8,439 nucleotides of DNA from JBHGBM01 sp041946965 (GTDB taxonomy: Bacteria > Acidobacteriota > Terriglobia > Bryobacterales > Bryobacteraceae): positions 1-8,439 of the forward strand of contig JBHGBM010000133.1 of assembly GCA_041946965.1 (NCBI GenBank), written 5' to 3'. Both the position numbers and the translations under genes were made by a program. A model generated the notes under the pieces. That model was not told where the DNA came from, ran no database searches, and saw nothing but the letters and a program-made list of their open reading frames with translations. This document shows positions 1 through 7,831 of this stretch, in pieces. Position 1 is the first letter of the stretch; every line of letters starts with the position of its first letter.

Positions 1-2
1 AG

Positions 3-1483
<1,481 letters not shown>

Positions 1484-1511
<28 letters not shown>

Positions 1512-1669
1512 TCGCGGGGGTTTTCATCATGGCGACCGTGGCGCTGGGCATGACCGTCAGCCCGAACTGGTACTGGTTCACGGCCTTCGTGGGGTTGAAC
1601 CTGTTTCAATCGGCGTTCACCAACTGGTGCCCGATGATCACGTTTCTGAAAAAGCTGGGCGTGAAATAG
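1484..1669 (+). CDS. DUF2892 (YgaP-type) small inner-membrane protein
   Basis: A 61-residue protein of the DUF2892 family, also known as the YgaP transmembrane domain. Family features visible are the N-terminal S-L-E-R-Y-L-R-L-I-A-G start, a first hydrophobic helix (about 8-25), a second (about 29-45) containing F-T-A-F-V-G-L-N-L-F-Q-S-A-F-T, the conserved C-P motif (residues 49-50) and the K-K-L-G-V-K tail. The length is typical of the stand-alone form. In E. coli YgaP this helix pair is fused to a rhodanese domain; no rhodanese is present here. The biochemical role of the stand-alone form is not established. It overlaps the 3' end of the RND gene by 28 bases in another frame and carries its own AGGAGG, so it is almost certainly co-expressed with the pump. 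Confidence 0.9.
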
Positions 1670-1760
1670 TCCGCGCCACCGCCCGGCGCCGCTGTGGGCC
1701 AGCCGGAGGTATCAACCAGGGCGCCGTCAAGCGCGGCCTGTGGGAGAATGGAATCCGGTT

Positions 1761-3092
1761 ATGGACGCACTTACCGTACACCGCCTCCACTTTGCCTTTT
1801 CAGCCACGTTCCATTACATCTTCCCGCAGTTGACGATGGGGCTGGCCCTGCTCATCGTGATCCTGAAAACCAGGGCGCTCGGCGCCGGAGACGAGCACTA
1901 CAACCAGGCCGCGCGCTTCTGGATGCGCCTGTTCGCCATCAATTTCGCCATCGGCGTGGTGACCGGCATCCCCCTGGAATTCCAGTTCGGCACCAACTGG
2001 TCGCGGTTCTCCAGGGCATCCGGCAGCGTGATCGGCCAAACGCTGGGAATGGAAGGCGTCTTCGCCTTCTTCCTGGAATCGACGTTCCTGGGCCTGTTCC
2101 TGTTCGGCGAACGCAAGCTCGGCCCGCGCAAACACTGGTGGGCCGCCTTCGCGGTGTTTCTCGGTTCCTGGATCTCCGGGTTCTTCATCGTGGCGACCAA
2201 CGCCTGGATGCAGCACCCCACCGGCCATCGCGTGGAGACTAACGGCGCCATCGTACTGGACAGCGTGTGGGCTCTGCTGCTGAACCCGTGGCTGTTGTGG
2301 CAGTACCTGCACACCATGTCGGGCGCGGTAATCACCGGCTCTTTCGTCATGGCGGCGGTAGGGGCGTTCTATCTGCTCCTGCGCCGGCATGAGGAGTTCG
2401 GCCGCACGTTCGTACGCCTGGGAGTGACCGCGGGCGCGATCTCCAGCATTGTTTCGTTGTTCCCCACCGGCGATGGGCAGGGCGCCAATATCGCCAGGCA
2501 CCAGCCCGTCACGCTGGCGGCCATGGAGGGCCTGTTCCATACCGAGCGCGGAGCGCCGCTGGCCATTCTGGGCCAGCCGGATATGGACAACCTGCGGCTT
2601 GACAACCCCCTCATCGTCCCGCGCGCCCTCAGCTTCCTCACCTACCGCGCGTGGACGGCCGAGGTGAAAGGGCTGACGGAATTCCCGAGAAACCAGTGGC
2701 CGGACAACATCCCGCTGCTCTATTACAGCTACCACATCATGGTCGGGCTGGGCACCCTCTTCATCGCGCTCATGGCGCTGGCGGCGCTGGCGCTGTGGCG
2801 CGGGAAGCTGTACGGATCGCGCCCGCTGCTGTGGGCGCTGATGCTGGCCGCGCCGTTCCCGTACATCGCCAACACGGCGGGCTGGATGACGGCGGAAATA
2901 GGGCGCCAGCCGTGGCTGATTTACGGGCTGATGCGCACCGCCGACGGTTACTCCTCGGTGGTCTCGGCGGGCAACGGCCTCTTCACCATGCTCGGTTTCA
3001 TGGGCATGTACACGCTGCTCTCGATCCTGTTCCTGCTGCTGGTGTACCGGGAGTTGGAACGAGGGCCGCGGGGCTCGAAGGCGGCGGAGTAG
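1761..3092 (+). CDS. cydA: Cytochrome bd-type quinol oxidase subunit I
   Basis: Heme-carrying subunit of the bd-type terminal oxidase, which passes electrons from quinol to oxygen in the cytoplasmic membrane. The 443-residue product is short for CydA and has a compact Q-loop, as in the CIO/short-loop group. Expected key residues are present: His18 (E. coli His19), Glu98 and Glu106 (Glu99 and Glu107, proton path), His184 and Met327 (heme b558 ligands His186 and Met393), Glu379 (Glu445) and the signature G-R-Q-P-W (381-385). Two residues differ from E. coli. Thr251 sits where the Q-loop Lys252 is expected, with Glu256 matching Glu257, and His325 sits where Arg391 is expected. I chose the ATG because the family starts M-D-A-L-T-x-H-R-L-H-F; an in-frame GTG at 1740 would add seven unsupported residues. 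The gene is followed after 12 bases by cydB and lies 91 bases after the DUF2892 gene. I see no strong promoter in that gap. Confidence 0.96.
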   Translation: MDALTVHRLHFAFSATFHYIFPQLTMGLALLIVILKTRALGAGDEHYNQAARFWMRLFAINFAIGVVTGIPLEFQFGTNWSRFSRASGSVIGQTLGMEGVFAFFLESTFLGLFLFGERKLGPRKHWWAAFAVFLGSWISGFFIVATNAWMQHPTGHRVETNGAIVLDSVWALLLNPWLLWQYLHTMSGAVITGSFVMAAVGAFYLLLRRHEEFGRTFVRLGVTAGAISSIVSLFPTGDGQGANIARHQPVTLAAMEGLFHTERGAPLAILGQPDMDNLRLDNPLIVPRALSFLTYRAWTAEVKGLTEFPRNQWPDNIPLLYYSYHIMVGLGTLFIALMALAALALWRGKLYGSRPLLWALMLAAPFPYIANTAGWMTAEIGRQPWLIYGLMRTADGYSSVVSAGNGLFTMLGFMGMYTLLSILFLLLVYRELERGPRGSKAAE

Positions 3093-3096
3093 GAGG
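3091..3096 (+). promoter_or_regulatory. Shine-Dalgarno of cydB, overlapping the cydA stop
   Basis: AGGAGGAGGG begins within the TAG stop codon of cydA and ends 4 bases before the cydB ATG. It offers two registers of AGGAGG (3091 and 3094). The arrangement fits coupled translation of the two oxidase subunits. Confidence 0.75.
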
Positions 3097-3104
3097 AGGG
3101 CGCC

Positions 3105-4136
3105 ATGGAAACTTTCTGGTTCTCGGTTGTGGCGGTGATGATCGCCGGCTACGTCGTGCTGGATGGCTATGATCTGGGAGCGGGCGCCATCCACCTGCTG
3201 GTGGCGCGCAGCGACCTGGAGCGCCGCGCCGTGCTGCGCACCATCGGCCCGGTCTGGGACGGCAACGAAGTCTGGCTGATCGTGGGCGGCGTGGTGCTGT
3301 TCTTCGCCTTCCCCGCGCTCTACGCCTCCAGCTTCGCGGGCTTCTACCTGCCGCTGATGGTGGTGCTTTGGCTGTTCATGCTGCGCGGCATCTCCATCGA
3401 GTTCCGCGGCAAGATCCGCAACGACGTGTGGCAGCCGATGTTCGACGTGATGTTCAGCGGCTCCAGCATCCTGCTGGCGGTGTTTTTCGGCGCGGCGCTC
3501 GGCAACGTGGTGCGGGGCGTGCCGCTGGACGGCTCCGGAAATTTCTTCCTGGCGCTGTGGACCGATTTCCGCGCGGGACAGAACGCCGGCATCCTGGACT
3601 GGTACACAGTGACCATCGGCGTAGCCGCGCTGGTGGTGCTGGCGGAGCACGGCGCCCTGTGGGTGGCGCTCCGCACCGAGGGTGTGGTGCGGGAGCGCGC
3701 CGCGCTTCTGGCCGGGCGGCTCTGGTGGGCCGCGGCGGTGTTGACGGCGGTGATCACGGTGTTCAGCTTCTCCGTCCAGCCGCAGCTTTCGGTGAGCTTC
3801 GCCGCGCGCCCGTGGGGCTACGTGTTTCCCGTGATCGCGCTGGCGGGTCTGGGGGGCATGCGGATGATGGCCGGCGAGACGCAGCGGTTCCTCGCCTCCT
3901 GCGTGTACCTGGCCGGGCTGCTGACCAGCGCCGCGTTCGGCGTGTATCCCTACGTGCTGCCTTCCAACGGCGACCCGCGGCTGGGGCTCACGGTATTCAA
4001 CTCCGCGGCGCCGGCTAACGGACTCATCACCGGGCTGATCTGGTTCATCCCGGGCATGATTCTGGCTTTGCTGTACGTGGCGTACGCGCACGCCAAGTTC
4101 TCCGGCAAGGTGCGGATGGAAGACGAAGGCTACTGA
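3105..4136 (+). CDS. cydB: Cytochrome bd-type quinol oxidase subunit II
   Basis: Second membrane subunit of the bd oxidase, pairing with CydA. The 343-residue, highly hydrophobic protein shows the family motifs in order: V-L-D-G-Y-D-L-G-A-G (18-27) in the first helix, G-P-V-W-D-G-N-E-V-W-L-I (48-59), and R-G-I-S-I-E-F-R-G-K (95-104). It has a run of further membrane helices and the usual acidic E-G-Y C-terminus. The length fits the shorter CIO-type CydB rather than the 379-residue E. coli form. It lies 12 bases after cydA with a strong ribosome binding site. No cydX-like small subunit follows: the next gene is on the other strand and overlaps the cydB end by 7 bases. No cydDC assembly transporter is in the window. 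Confidence 0.96.
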   Translation: METFWFSVVAVMIAGYVVLDGYDLGAGAIHLLVARSDLERRAVLRTIGPVWDGNEVWLIVGGVVLFFAFPALYASSFAGFYLPLMVVLWLFMLRGISIEFRGKIRNDVWQPMFDVMFSGSSILLAVFFGAALGNVVRGVPLDGSGNFFLALWTDFRAGQNAGILDWYTVTIGVAALVVLAEHGALWVALRTEGVVRERAALLAGRLWWAAAVLTAVITVFSFSVQPQLSVSFAARPWGYVFPVIALAGLGGMRMMAGETQRFLASCVYLAGLLTSAAFGVYPYVLPSNGDPRLGLTVFNSAAPANGLITGLIWFIPGMILALLYVAYAHAKFSGKVRMEDEGY

Positions 4137-4840
4137 GCCGCGGCCCAGAGGTACGCCGGAGCGCACGCCTTCGGTTCGCGGCGTCCCGCGAGGCGCACCG
4201 CCAGGCGGCCGTCGCGGATGCGCTCGAGCGTTCCTCCGTCATTGCCCGGCGCGAACACCAGTCTCGGGCCCGACTGCACGAACAACAGCGAGGGCAGCGC
4301 GCAGCGGCGGCCGTCGGCAAGCTCGATCTCGCTGCGGCCGACGCGCACGATGCGCGTGGCGCGCTGCGAGGCGGGATAGCCGTTGGATTCATCCGGGCCG
4401 GCGGCGCCTCGCACGCGCCACCAACGCGCGTTGCGGGCCTGGTAGACCGCGCCATCCACGGCGAGTTCGGCGCGGCGGCCCTTCGTGGTGAGCCCGCTTT
4501 CATCGAGCACGCCTTCGATGCTCCAGGGCACGGGCTGGCGGTACGCGTCAAACAGCAGCGCCGCGAAGGTCTTCTCGGAAACGCCGATGTCCAGGAAGAT
4601 GGCGAGGTCGGGCACGCCGTTGGCGTCCAGGTCGCCCTGGAAAACGGCGCAGCGGAGGGCCGGCGCGCTCCACGTCCATTGCCGGCCGAAGCGGTCGCGG
4701 CCCTCGGCGCGGAGTTCGTTGTGCGTGGCCGAGAGCTGCAAGGATCCGAGCCTGGCTTCCGCCCCCGGCGAGCACGTCAGGACTCGCGCGGGCGCCGCCT
4801 GGAGCGCCGCGCAAAAGGCCAGAGCCAAAAGGTGCCGCAC
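4130..4840 (-). CDS. Predicted exported protein of unknown function with a Ca-loop-like motif
   Basis: I do not recognise the family. The 236-residue product begins with a short basic-hydrophobic signal peptide (M-R-H-L-L-A-L-A-F-C-A-A-L-Q-A-A-P-A), suggesting export. The mature part has four cysteines (23, 64, 180, 226) that could form disulfides. The stretch D-L-D-A-N-G-V-P-D (70-78) fits the D-x-D-x-N-G-x-x-D calcium-loop pattern of EF-hand, dockerin and FG-GAP/VCBS repeats, and is followed by a hydrophobic strand (L-A-I-F-L-D). Only one copy is seen, so a beta-propeller is not supported. Several short beta-rich segments follow. The GTG start was chosen because it opens exactly at the signal peptide; the longer frame upstream runs antisense into the neighbouring gene. 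It is divergent from the esterase-like gene and overlaps cydB tail to tail by 7 bases. Codon use and composition are like those of its neighbours. Confidence 0.7.
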   Translation of the reverse strand: MRHLLALAFCAALQAAPARVLTCSPGAEARLGSLQLSATHNELRAEGRDRFGRQWTWSAPALRCAVFQGDLDANGVPDLAIFLDIGVSEKTFAALLFDAYRQPVPWSIEGVLDESGLTTKGRRAELAVDGAVYQARNARWWRVRGAAGPDESNGYPASQRATRIVRVGRSEIELADGRRCALPSLLFVQSGPRLVFAPGNDGGTLERIRDGRLAVRLAGRREPKACAPAYLWAAAQ

Positions 4841-4841
4841 C

Positions 4842-4852
4842 AGCCGATTGTA
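4842..4852 (-). promoter_or_regulatory. Candidate -10 element for a leaderless minus-strand transcript
   Basis: Read on the minus strand this is TACAATCGGCT. TACAAT matches five of six bases of the bacterial -10 consensus and ends 6 bases before the GTG start at 4840, so transcription would begin at or near the start codon. No Shine-Dalgarno is visible and I find no convincing -35. The motif is mirrored at 4883-4893. Confidence 0.4.
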
Positions 4853-4882
4853 ACGCCTGTGAGACGCGCGCCCCCTCCGCGC

Positions 4883-4893
4883 TACACTCGGCT
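4883..4893 (+). promoter_or_regulatory. Candidate -10 element for a leaderless plus-strand transcript
   Basis: TACACTCGGCT ends 2 bases before the ATG at 4896. The TACACT hexamer (4883-4888) is 7 bases before the start codon, which would place the transcript start at the ATG. There is no visible Shine-Dalgarno and no clear -35. The motif matches the minus-strand copy at 4852-4842 in 10 of 11 bases. Confidence 0.4.
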
Positions 4894-4895
4894 TT

Positions 4896-7055
4896 ATGCA
4901 ATGGCGCACCATCGCTCTCGCGCTCTGGCCCGTTTTGCTTGCCGCGCAGCGCCGGGAGGCGCTCGACGTGCTTCTGAAAGTGTTGTCCCCAAGCAACACC
5001 AGGATCACCGGCCGCATCACCGCGGTGGACAAATCCTGGGAAGACTGGCAGAAGCGCACCGGCGAGCTGCCGCCGGACTTCGACGCCATGCCGTCCATCC
5101 CCGGGCTGCCCGATCCGCTTCAGGGCGTCAAAACGCCCGCGCAGTGGGAGCAGAAACGCAAGTGGATCCGCGCGCAGTTCGAGCGCTGGGTGACCGGCCG
5201 CATGCCCCCGAAGCCGGATAATCTGCGCGCCGCCGTGACCGCGACACGCGACGAGGGCGGCGTAACGGTGCGCGACGTGCGCCTGGAGTTCGGTCCCGGC
5301 CGCAAGGCGACGCTGCGCGTGCAGCTCATGATTCCGCCCGGCACGGGTCCGTTCCCCGTGCTGATGACCAACCACCCGCGCACGCGGCCCTGGGTGGCGA
5401 CGGCGGTGCGGCGCGGCTACATCGGCTGCATCTACTTCGCCACGGACCCGAAGTACGAGCATGGCGACGATTCGGACGCATACATCGAGATCTACCCCGA
5501 GTACGATTTCTCCTGCCTGGCGCGTTGGGCGTGGGCGGGCATGCGCGCGGTGGACTACCTCCACACTCTGCCCGAGGTGGACAAGGCCAGGATCGCCGTG
5601 ACGGGCCACTCGCGCAACGGCAAGCAGGCGCTGATCGCGGCGGCATTCGACGAGCGCATCGGCGCGGTCATCCCATCCAGCGGCAACACCGGCGAGTGCG
5701 ATCCGTGGCGGTACACCTCGGACATGTTCGCCAACGAGACCATCGAACAGATCACCGGCGGTTTCCCCCACTGGTTCCACCCCCGGCTGCGCTTCTTCGC
5801 CGGCCGCGAGGACAAGCTGCCGGTGGATCAGAACATGCTCATGGCCCTGGTGGCCCCGCGCGGGCTGCTGATGTACTCGGCGTTTTCCGAAACGCAGGGG
5901 AACGCGTTCGGCTTCGAGCAGGGTTACCGTTCGGTGAAGCGCGTGTACACGTTCCTGGGCCATCCGGAGAAGGTGGGGCTGCACCTGAGGGCGGGCGAAC
6001 ACCCCACCACCGCGGGCGACATCGAGAACTTCGTGGACTTCCTCGATACCGTGTTCGGCCGCAAGAGTCACCCCAGGTTTGAGACGTACATTCACGGCTA
6101 CACGTTCGCCGGTTGGAAAGCGGTGTCGCAGGAACCGGCGGCGCGTCCGCCCGGACGCGGCGCGCCGGTCTCGCAGCGCCAGCGTTGGGCGCTCGGCGAT
6201 GAGCCCGCGGGCGTGAGATTCCCGGCGCGCACCGGGCTGAAAGACAGCGGCGGCATGACCAGCGAAGGTTGGCTCGGCGTGCTGCTCAGCCGCCCTGTGA
6301 AAATCCCCGGCGCCGCTTCGGCGGGCATCGGTTTCGGCGACGATCTGCGCGGCGAGCTGTACTATCCCGAGAGTGCTTCGGGGAAGATGCCCGTCATCGT
6401 GTGGCTGCACGCCTTCAGCTATCCCACGGGTTACTCCCGGTACGCGCGCACGCAGTTTGCGCCGTTCCTCAAGCGCGGCTATGCCGTGATGGCATTCGAC
6501 CAGATCGGCTTCGGCACGCGCGCCGGGCACGCGCGGCGGTTTCACGAGCGGTACCCGCACTGGTCGCTGCTGGGCAAAATGGTGGCGGATACGCGCGCGG
6601 CGGTGGATGCGCTCGCGGCCCTCCAGGAGATCGATTCCTCGCGCATTTATCTGGCGGGCTATGCGCTGGGCGGCAAAGTCGGCCTGTGGACGGCGGCGCT
6701 GGAGCCGCGCGTGAAAGGCGTGATTTCGATCGCCGGTTTCACGCCCCTGCGCGCCGCGGCCGGCAAGCCGATCGAAGGCGTGCGCATGTACTCCCACCTG
6801 CACGGCCTCGTGCCGCGCTTCGGCTTCTACGCGGGCAACGAAAAGAACCTGCCGGTGGACTACGACGAGATCCTGGGGGCCATCGCGCCGCGCCCGGTGC
6901 TGGTCATCGCCCCCACGCTCGACCGCTACGCGCCGGTGCAAGACGTGCGGGCGGCGGTCGCCAGGGCGGGGAGCCACGTGCGGATCGAAACCCCTGTCGA
7001 CTTCAACCGGCTCCCGGCGAGCACGCTTCAGATCGCGGCCGGGTGGCTGGAATAG
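4896..7055 (+). CDS. Exported two-domain alpha/beta hydrolase, CE15/acetyl-xylan-esterase-like first domain
   Basis: A 719-residue protein with a short N-terminal signal-like helix (residues 1-18), so probably periplasmic or secreted. Domain 1 (about 50-395) is an alpha/beta hydrolase resembling glucuronoyl methylesterases (CE15) and acetyl xylan esterases. It has the nucleophile elbow G-H-S-R-N-G-K (Ser239), then F-F-A-G-R-E-D-K-L-P-V-D-Q and P-R-G-L-L-M, and a C-terminal catalytic-type His369 in G-E-H-P-T-T. The classical CE15 acid, 23 residues after the serine, is Ser262 here; Glu267 or Glu332 could serve instead. A proline/arginine-rich linker (about 412-448) leads to domain 2 (about 455-719), a second hydrolase fold whose elbow reads G-Y-A-L-G-G (Ala590). 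It retains an acid-like Asp676 but has no histidine near the end. Domain 1 is probably an esterase on plant-type polysaccharide; domain 2 is probably non-catalytic. The exact substrate cannot be read from the sequence. It is divergent from the exported protein at 4130-4840. Confidence 0.85.
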   Translation: MQWRTIALALWPVLLAAQRREALDVLLKVLSPSNTRITGRITAVDKSWEDWQKRTGELPPDFDAMPSIPGLPDPLQGVKTPAQWEQKRKWIRAQFERWVTGRMPPKPDNLRAAVTATRDEGGVTVRDVRLEFGPGRKATLRVQLMIPPGTGPFPVLMTNHPRTRPWVATAVRRGYIGCIYFATDPKYEHGDDSDAYIEIYPEYDFSCLARWAWAGMRAVDYLHTLPEVDKARIAVTGHSRNGKQALIAAAFDERIGAVIPSSGNTGECDPWRYTSDMFANETIEQITGGFPHWFHPRLRFFAGREDKLPVDQNMLMALVAPRGLLMYSAFSETQGNAFGFEQGYRSVKRVYTFLGHPEKVGLHLRAGEHPTTAGDIENFVDFLDTVFGRKSHPRFETYIHGYTFAGWKAVSQEPAARPPGRGAPVSQRQRWALGDEPAGVRFPARTGLKDSGGMTSEGWLGVLLSRPVKIPGAASAGIGFGDDLRGELYYPESASGKMPVIVWLHAFSYPTGYSRYARTQFAPFLKRGYAVMAFDQIGFGTRAGHARRFHERYPHWSLLGKMVADTRAAVDALAALQEIDSSRIYLAGYALGGKVGLWTAALEPRVKGVISIAGFTPLRAAAGKPIEGVRMYSHLHGLVPRFGFYAGNEKNLPVDYDEILGAIAPRPVLVIAPTLDRYAPVQDVRAAVARAGSHVRIETPVDFNRLPASTLQIAAGWLE

Positions 7056-7201
7056 CCCGCGGATCAGATCAAGGCGCAGACTGTGGAGGGAGATAGCCCA
7101 GGAAATGCCGTCGTTACGCCGCCTTCACGGTCAACTTTACCCCGGCTCTTTCCTGCAATAGGACCAACGCCAAGTGTGCCGGCTCAAGTCGTGTTGCGGC
7201 G
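7056..7201. other. Intergenic gap between convergent genes, no gene supported
   Basis: These 146 bases separate the ends of the hydrolase and HAD genes. The only structure noticed is a loose inverted repeat (AGGAAATGCCG at 7100-7110 against CGGCTCTTTCCT at 7143-7154, about 32 bases apart). It could contribute to a bidirectional terminator, but there is no tight hairpin and no T-run. Short open frames here are not recognisable proteins. Confidence 0.4.
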
Positions 7202-7831
7202 CTAGACCAGCTCCCGCAGATCGTCCACCCAGTAATCGGGCTCCCAGCGGGCCAGCGCCTCGCTCTTGCCGTAGCCGTAGCGTACGGCGCAGATCTTGAC
7301 GCCCGCGCGCCGGCCGGCTTCCATGTCGGCGGGCGAATCGCCCACGAACAGGCAGTCGCCCGGCGCAGCTCCCAGGGCGTTGAGCGATGCCAGCAGCACG
7401 TCCGGCGCGGGTTTGGCGGGGAACCCATCGGTTCCCTGGACATGATCGAAGTGCCGGATCAGGCCGAACTGCTCCAACACCGCGCGCGTGGTCGGGGTGC
7501 CCTTGGTGGTGGCGGTCGCCTTGCGGCCTCTCAGCGCCCCGAGCGCTTCCTCGACACCGGGGTACAACTTTGTCTCGCGATGGCGCCGGGCGGGATAGAC
7601 CGTGCGGTAGTGCTGCACGAGGGCGTCAATCTGCTCCGGCGTATAGCCGGGGAAGACGTCCTCGAAAAGGTCGACCAGGTGCAGGCCGATATAGCCCTTC
7701 AGGAAATCGAAGGGAACGCCGGGGCGGGAGTGGCAGGCGAGCACCTCCTGGACCGCGCCGCAGATGTCGTGCGCCGAATCGAGAAGAGTGCCGTCTATGT
7801 CGAACAGGTAAACAGGAAAGCGGGGGATCAC
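7202..7831 (-). CDS. HAD-family hydrolase, phosphoglycolate-phosphatase-like
   Basis: A 209-residue soluble phosphatase of the HAD superfamily (subfamily IA), the group that includes Gph-type phosphoglycolate phosphatases and related sugar-phosphate phosphatases. The four motifs are intact: D-I-D-G-T (nucleophile Asp11, acid/base Asp13), motif II Thr108 in A-T-T-K-G-T-P, motif III Lys140 in G-F-P-A-K-P-A-P-D, and motif IV G-D-S-P-A-D (Asp165, Asp169). A helical C1 cap lies between motifs I and II (about 20-85). The substrate cannot be fixed by sequence. The GTG start is chosen because it sits immediately before the F-P-V-Y-L-F-D-I-D-G-T strand and forms a GTGA overlap with the ftsH stop. The longer upstream frame is a shadow of ftsH. 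No independent promoter is visible, and it is probably translated by coupling to ftsH. Confidence 0.9.
   Translation of the reverse strand: MIPRFPVYLFDIDGTLLDSAHDICGAVQEVLACHSRPGVPFDFLKGYIGLHLVDLFEDVFPGYTPEQIDALVQHYRTVYPARRHRETKLYPGVEEALGALRGRKATATTKGTPTTRAVLEQFGLIRHFDHVQGTDGFPAKPAPDVLLASLNALGAAPGDCLFVGDSPADMEAGRRAGVKICAVRYGYGKSEALARWEPDYWVDDLRELV

Noticed and set aside
1685..1744. Repeated GGCGCCG and CTGTGGG words before cydA
   Set aside because: The two copies have different spacing, and short GC-rich words recur by chance in this sequence; not enough for an operator call.
1740..1760. GTG start seven codons upstream for cydA
   Set aside because: CydA homologues of this type begin M-D-A-L-T, matching the ATG at 1761; the extra residues have no support.
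1800..4166. 788-codon open frame on the minus strand across cydA and cydB
   Set aside because: It is antisense to two unmistakable genes, and its translation is rich in His, Arg, Gln and Glu in the way expected from the complement of GC-rich membrane-protein codons. No family resemblance.
4137..4200. Possible cydX after cydB
   Set aside because: There is no plus-strand short frame with a ribosome site and a hydrophobic helix here; the region codes for the exported protein on the other strand.
4841..5098. Longer N-terminus for the minus-strand exported protein
   Set aside because: It would run antisense into the start of the hydrolase gene and bury the signal peptide; the GTG at 4840 sits directly before the signal peptide.
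4548..6977. 809-codon open frame on the minus strand across the two-domain hydrolase
   Set aside because: Antisense shadow of a clear hydrolase gene; the composition is His/Arg/Ala-rich without motifs, and it also collides with the minus-strand exported-protein gene in another frame.
7114..7443. 109-codon minus-strand frame ending in the intergenic gap
   Set aside because: Most of it is an out-of-frame shadow of the HAD gene. The tail (L-E-P-A-H-L-A-L-V-L-L-Q) looks mildly protein-like but matches no family I recognise.
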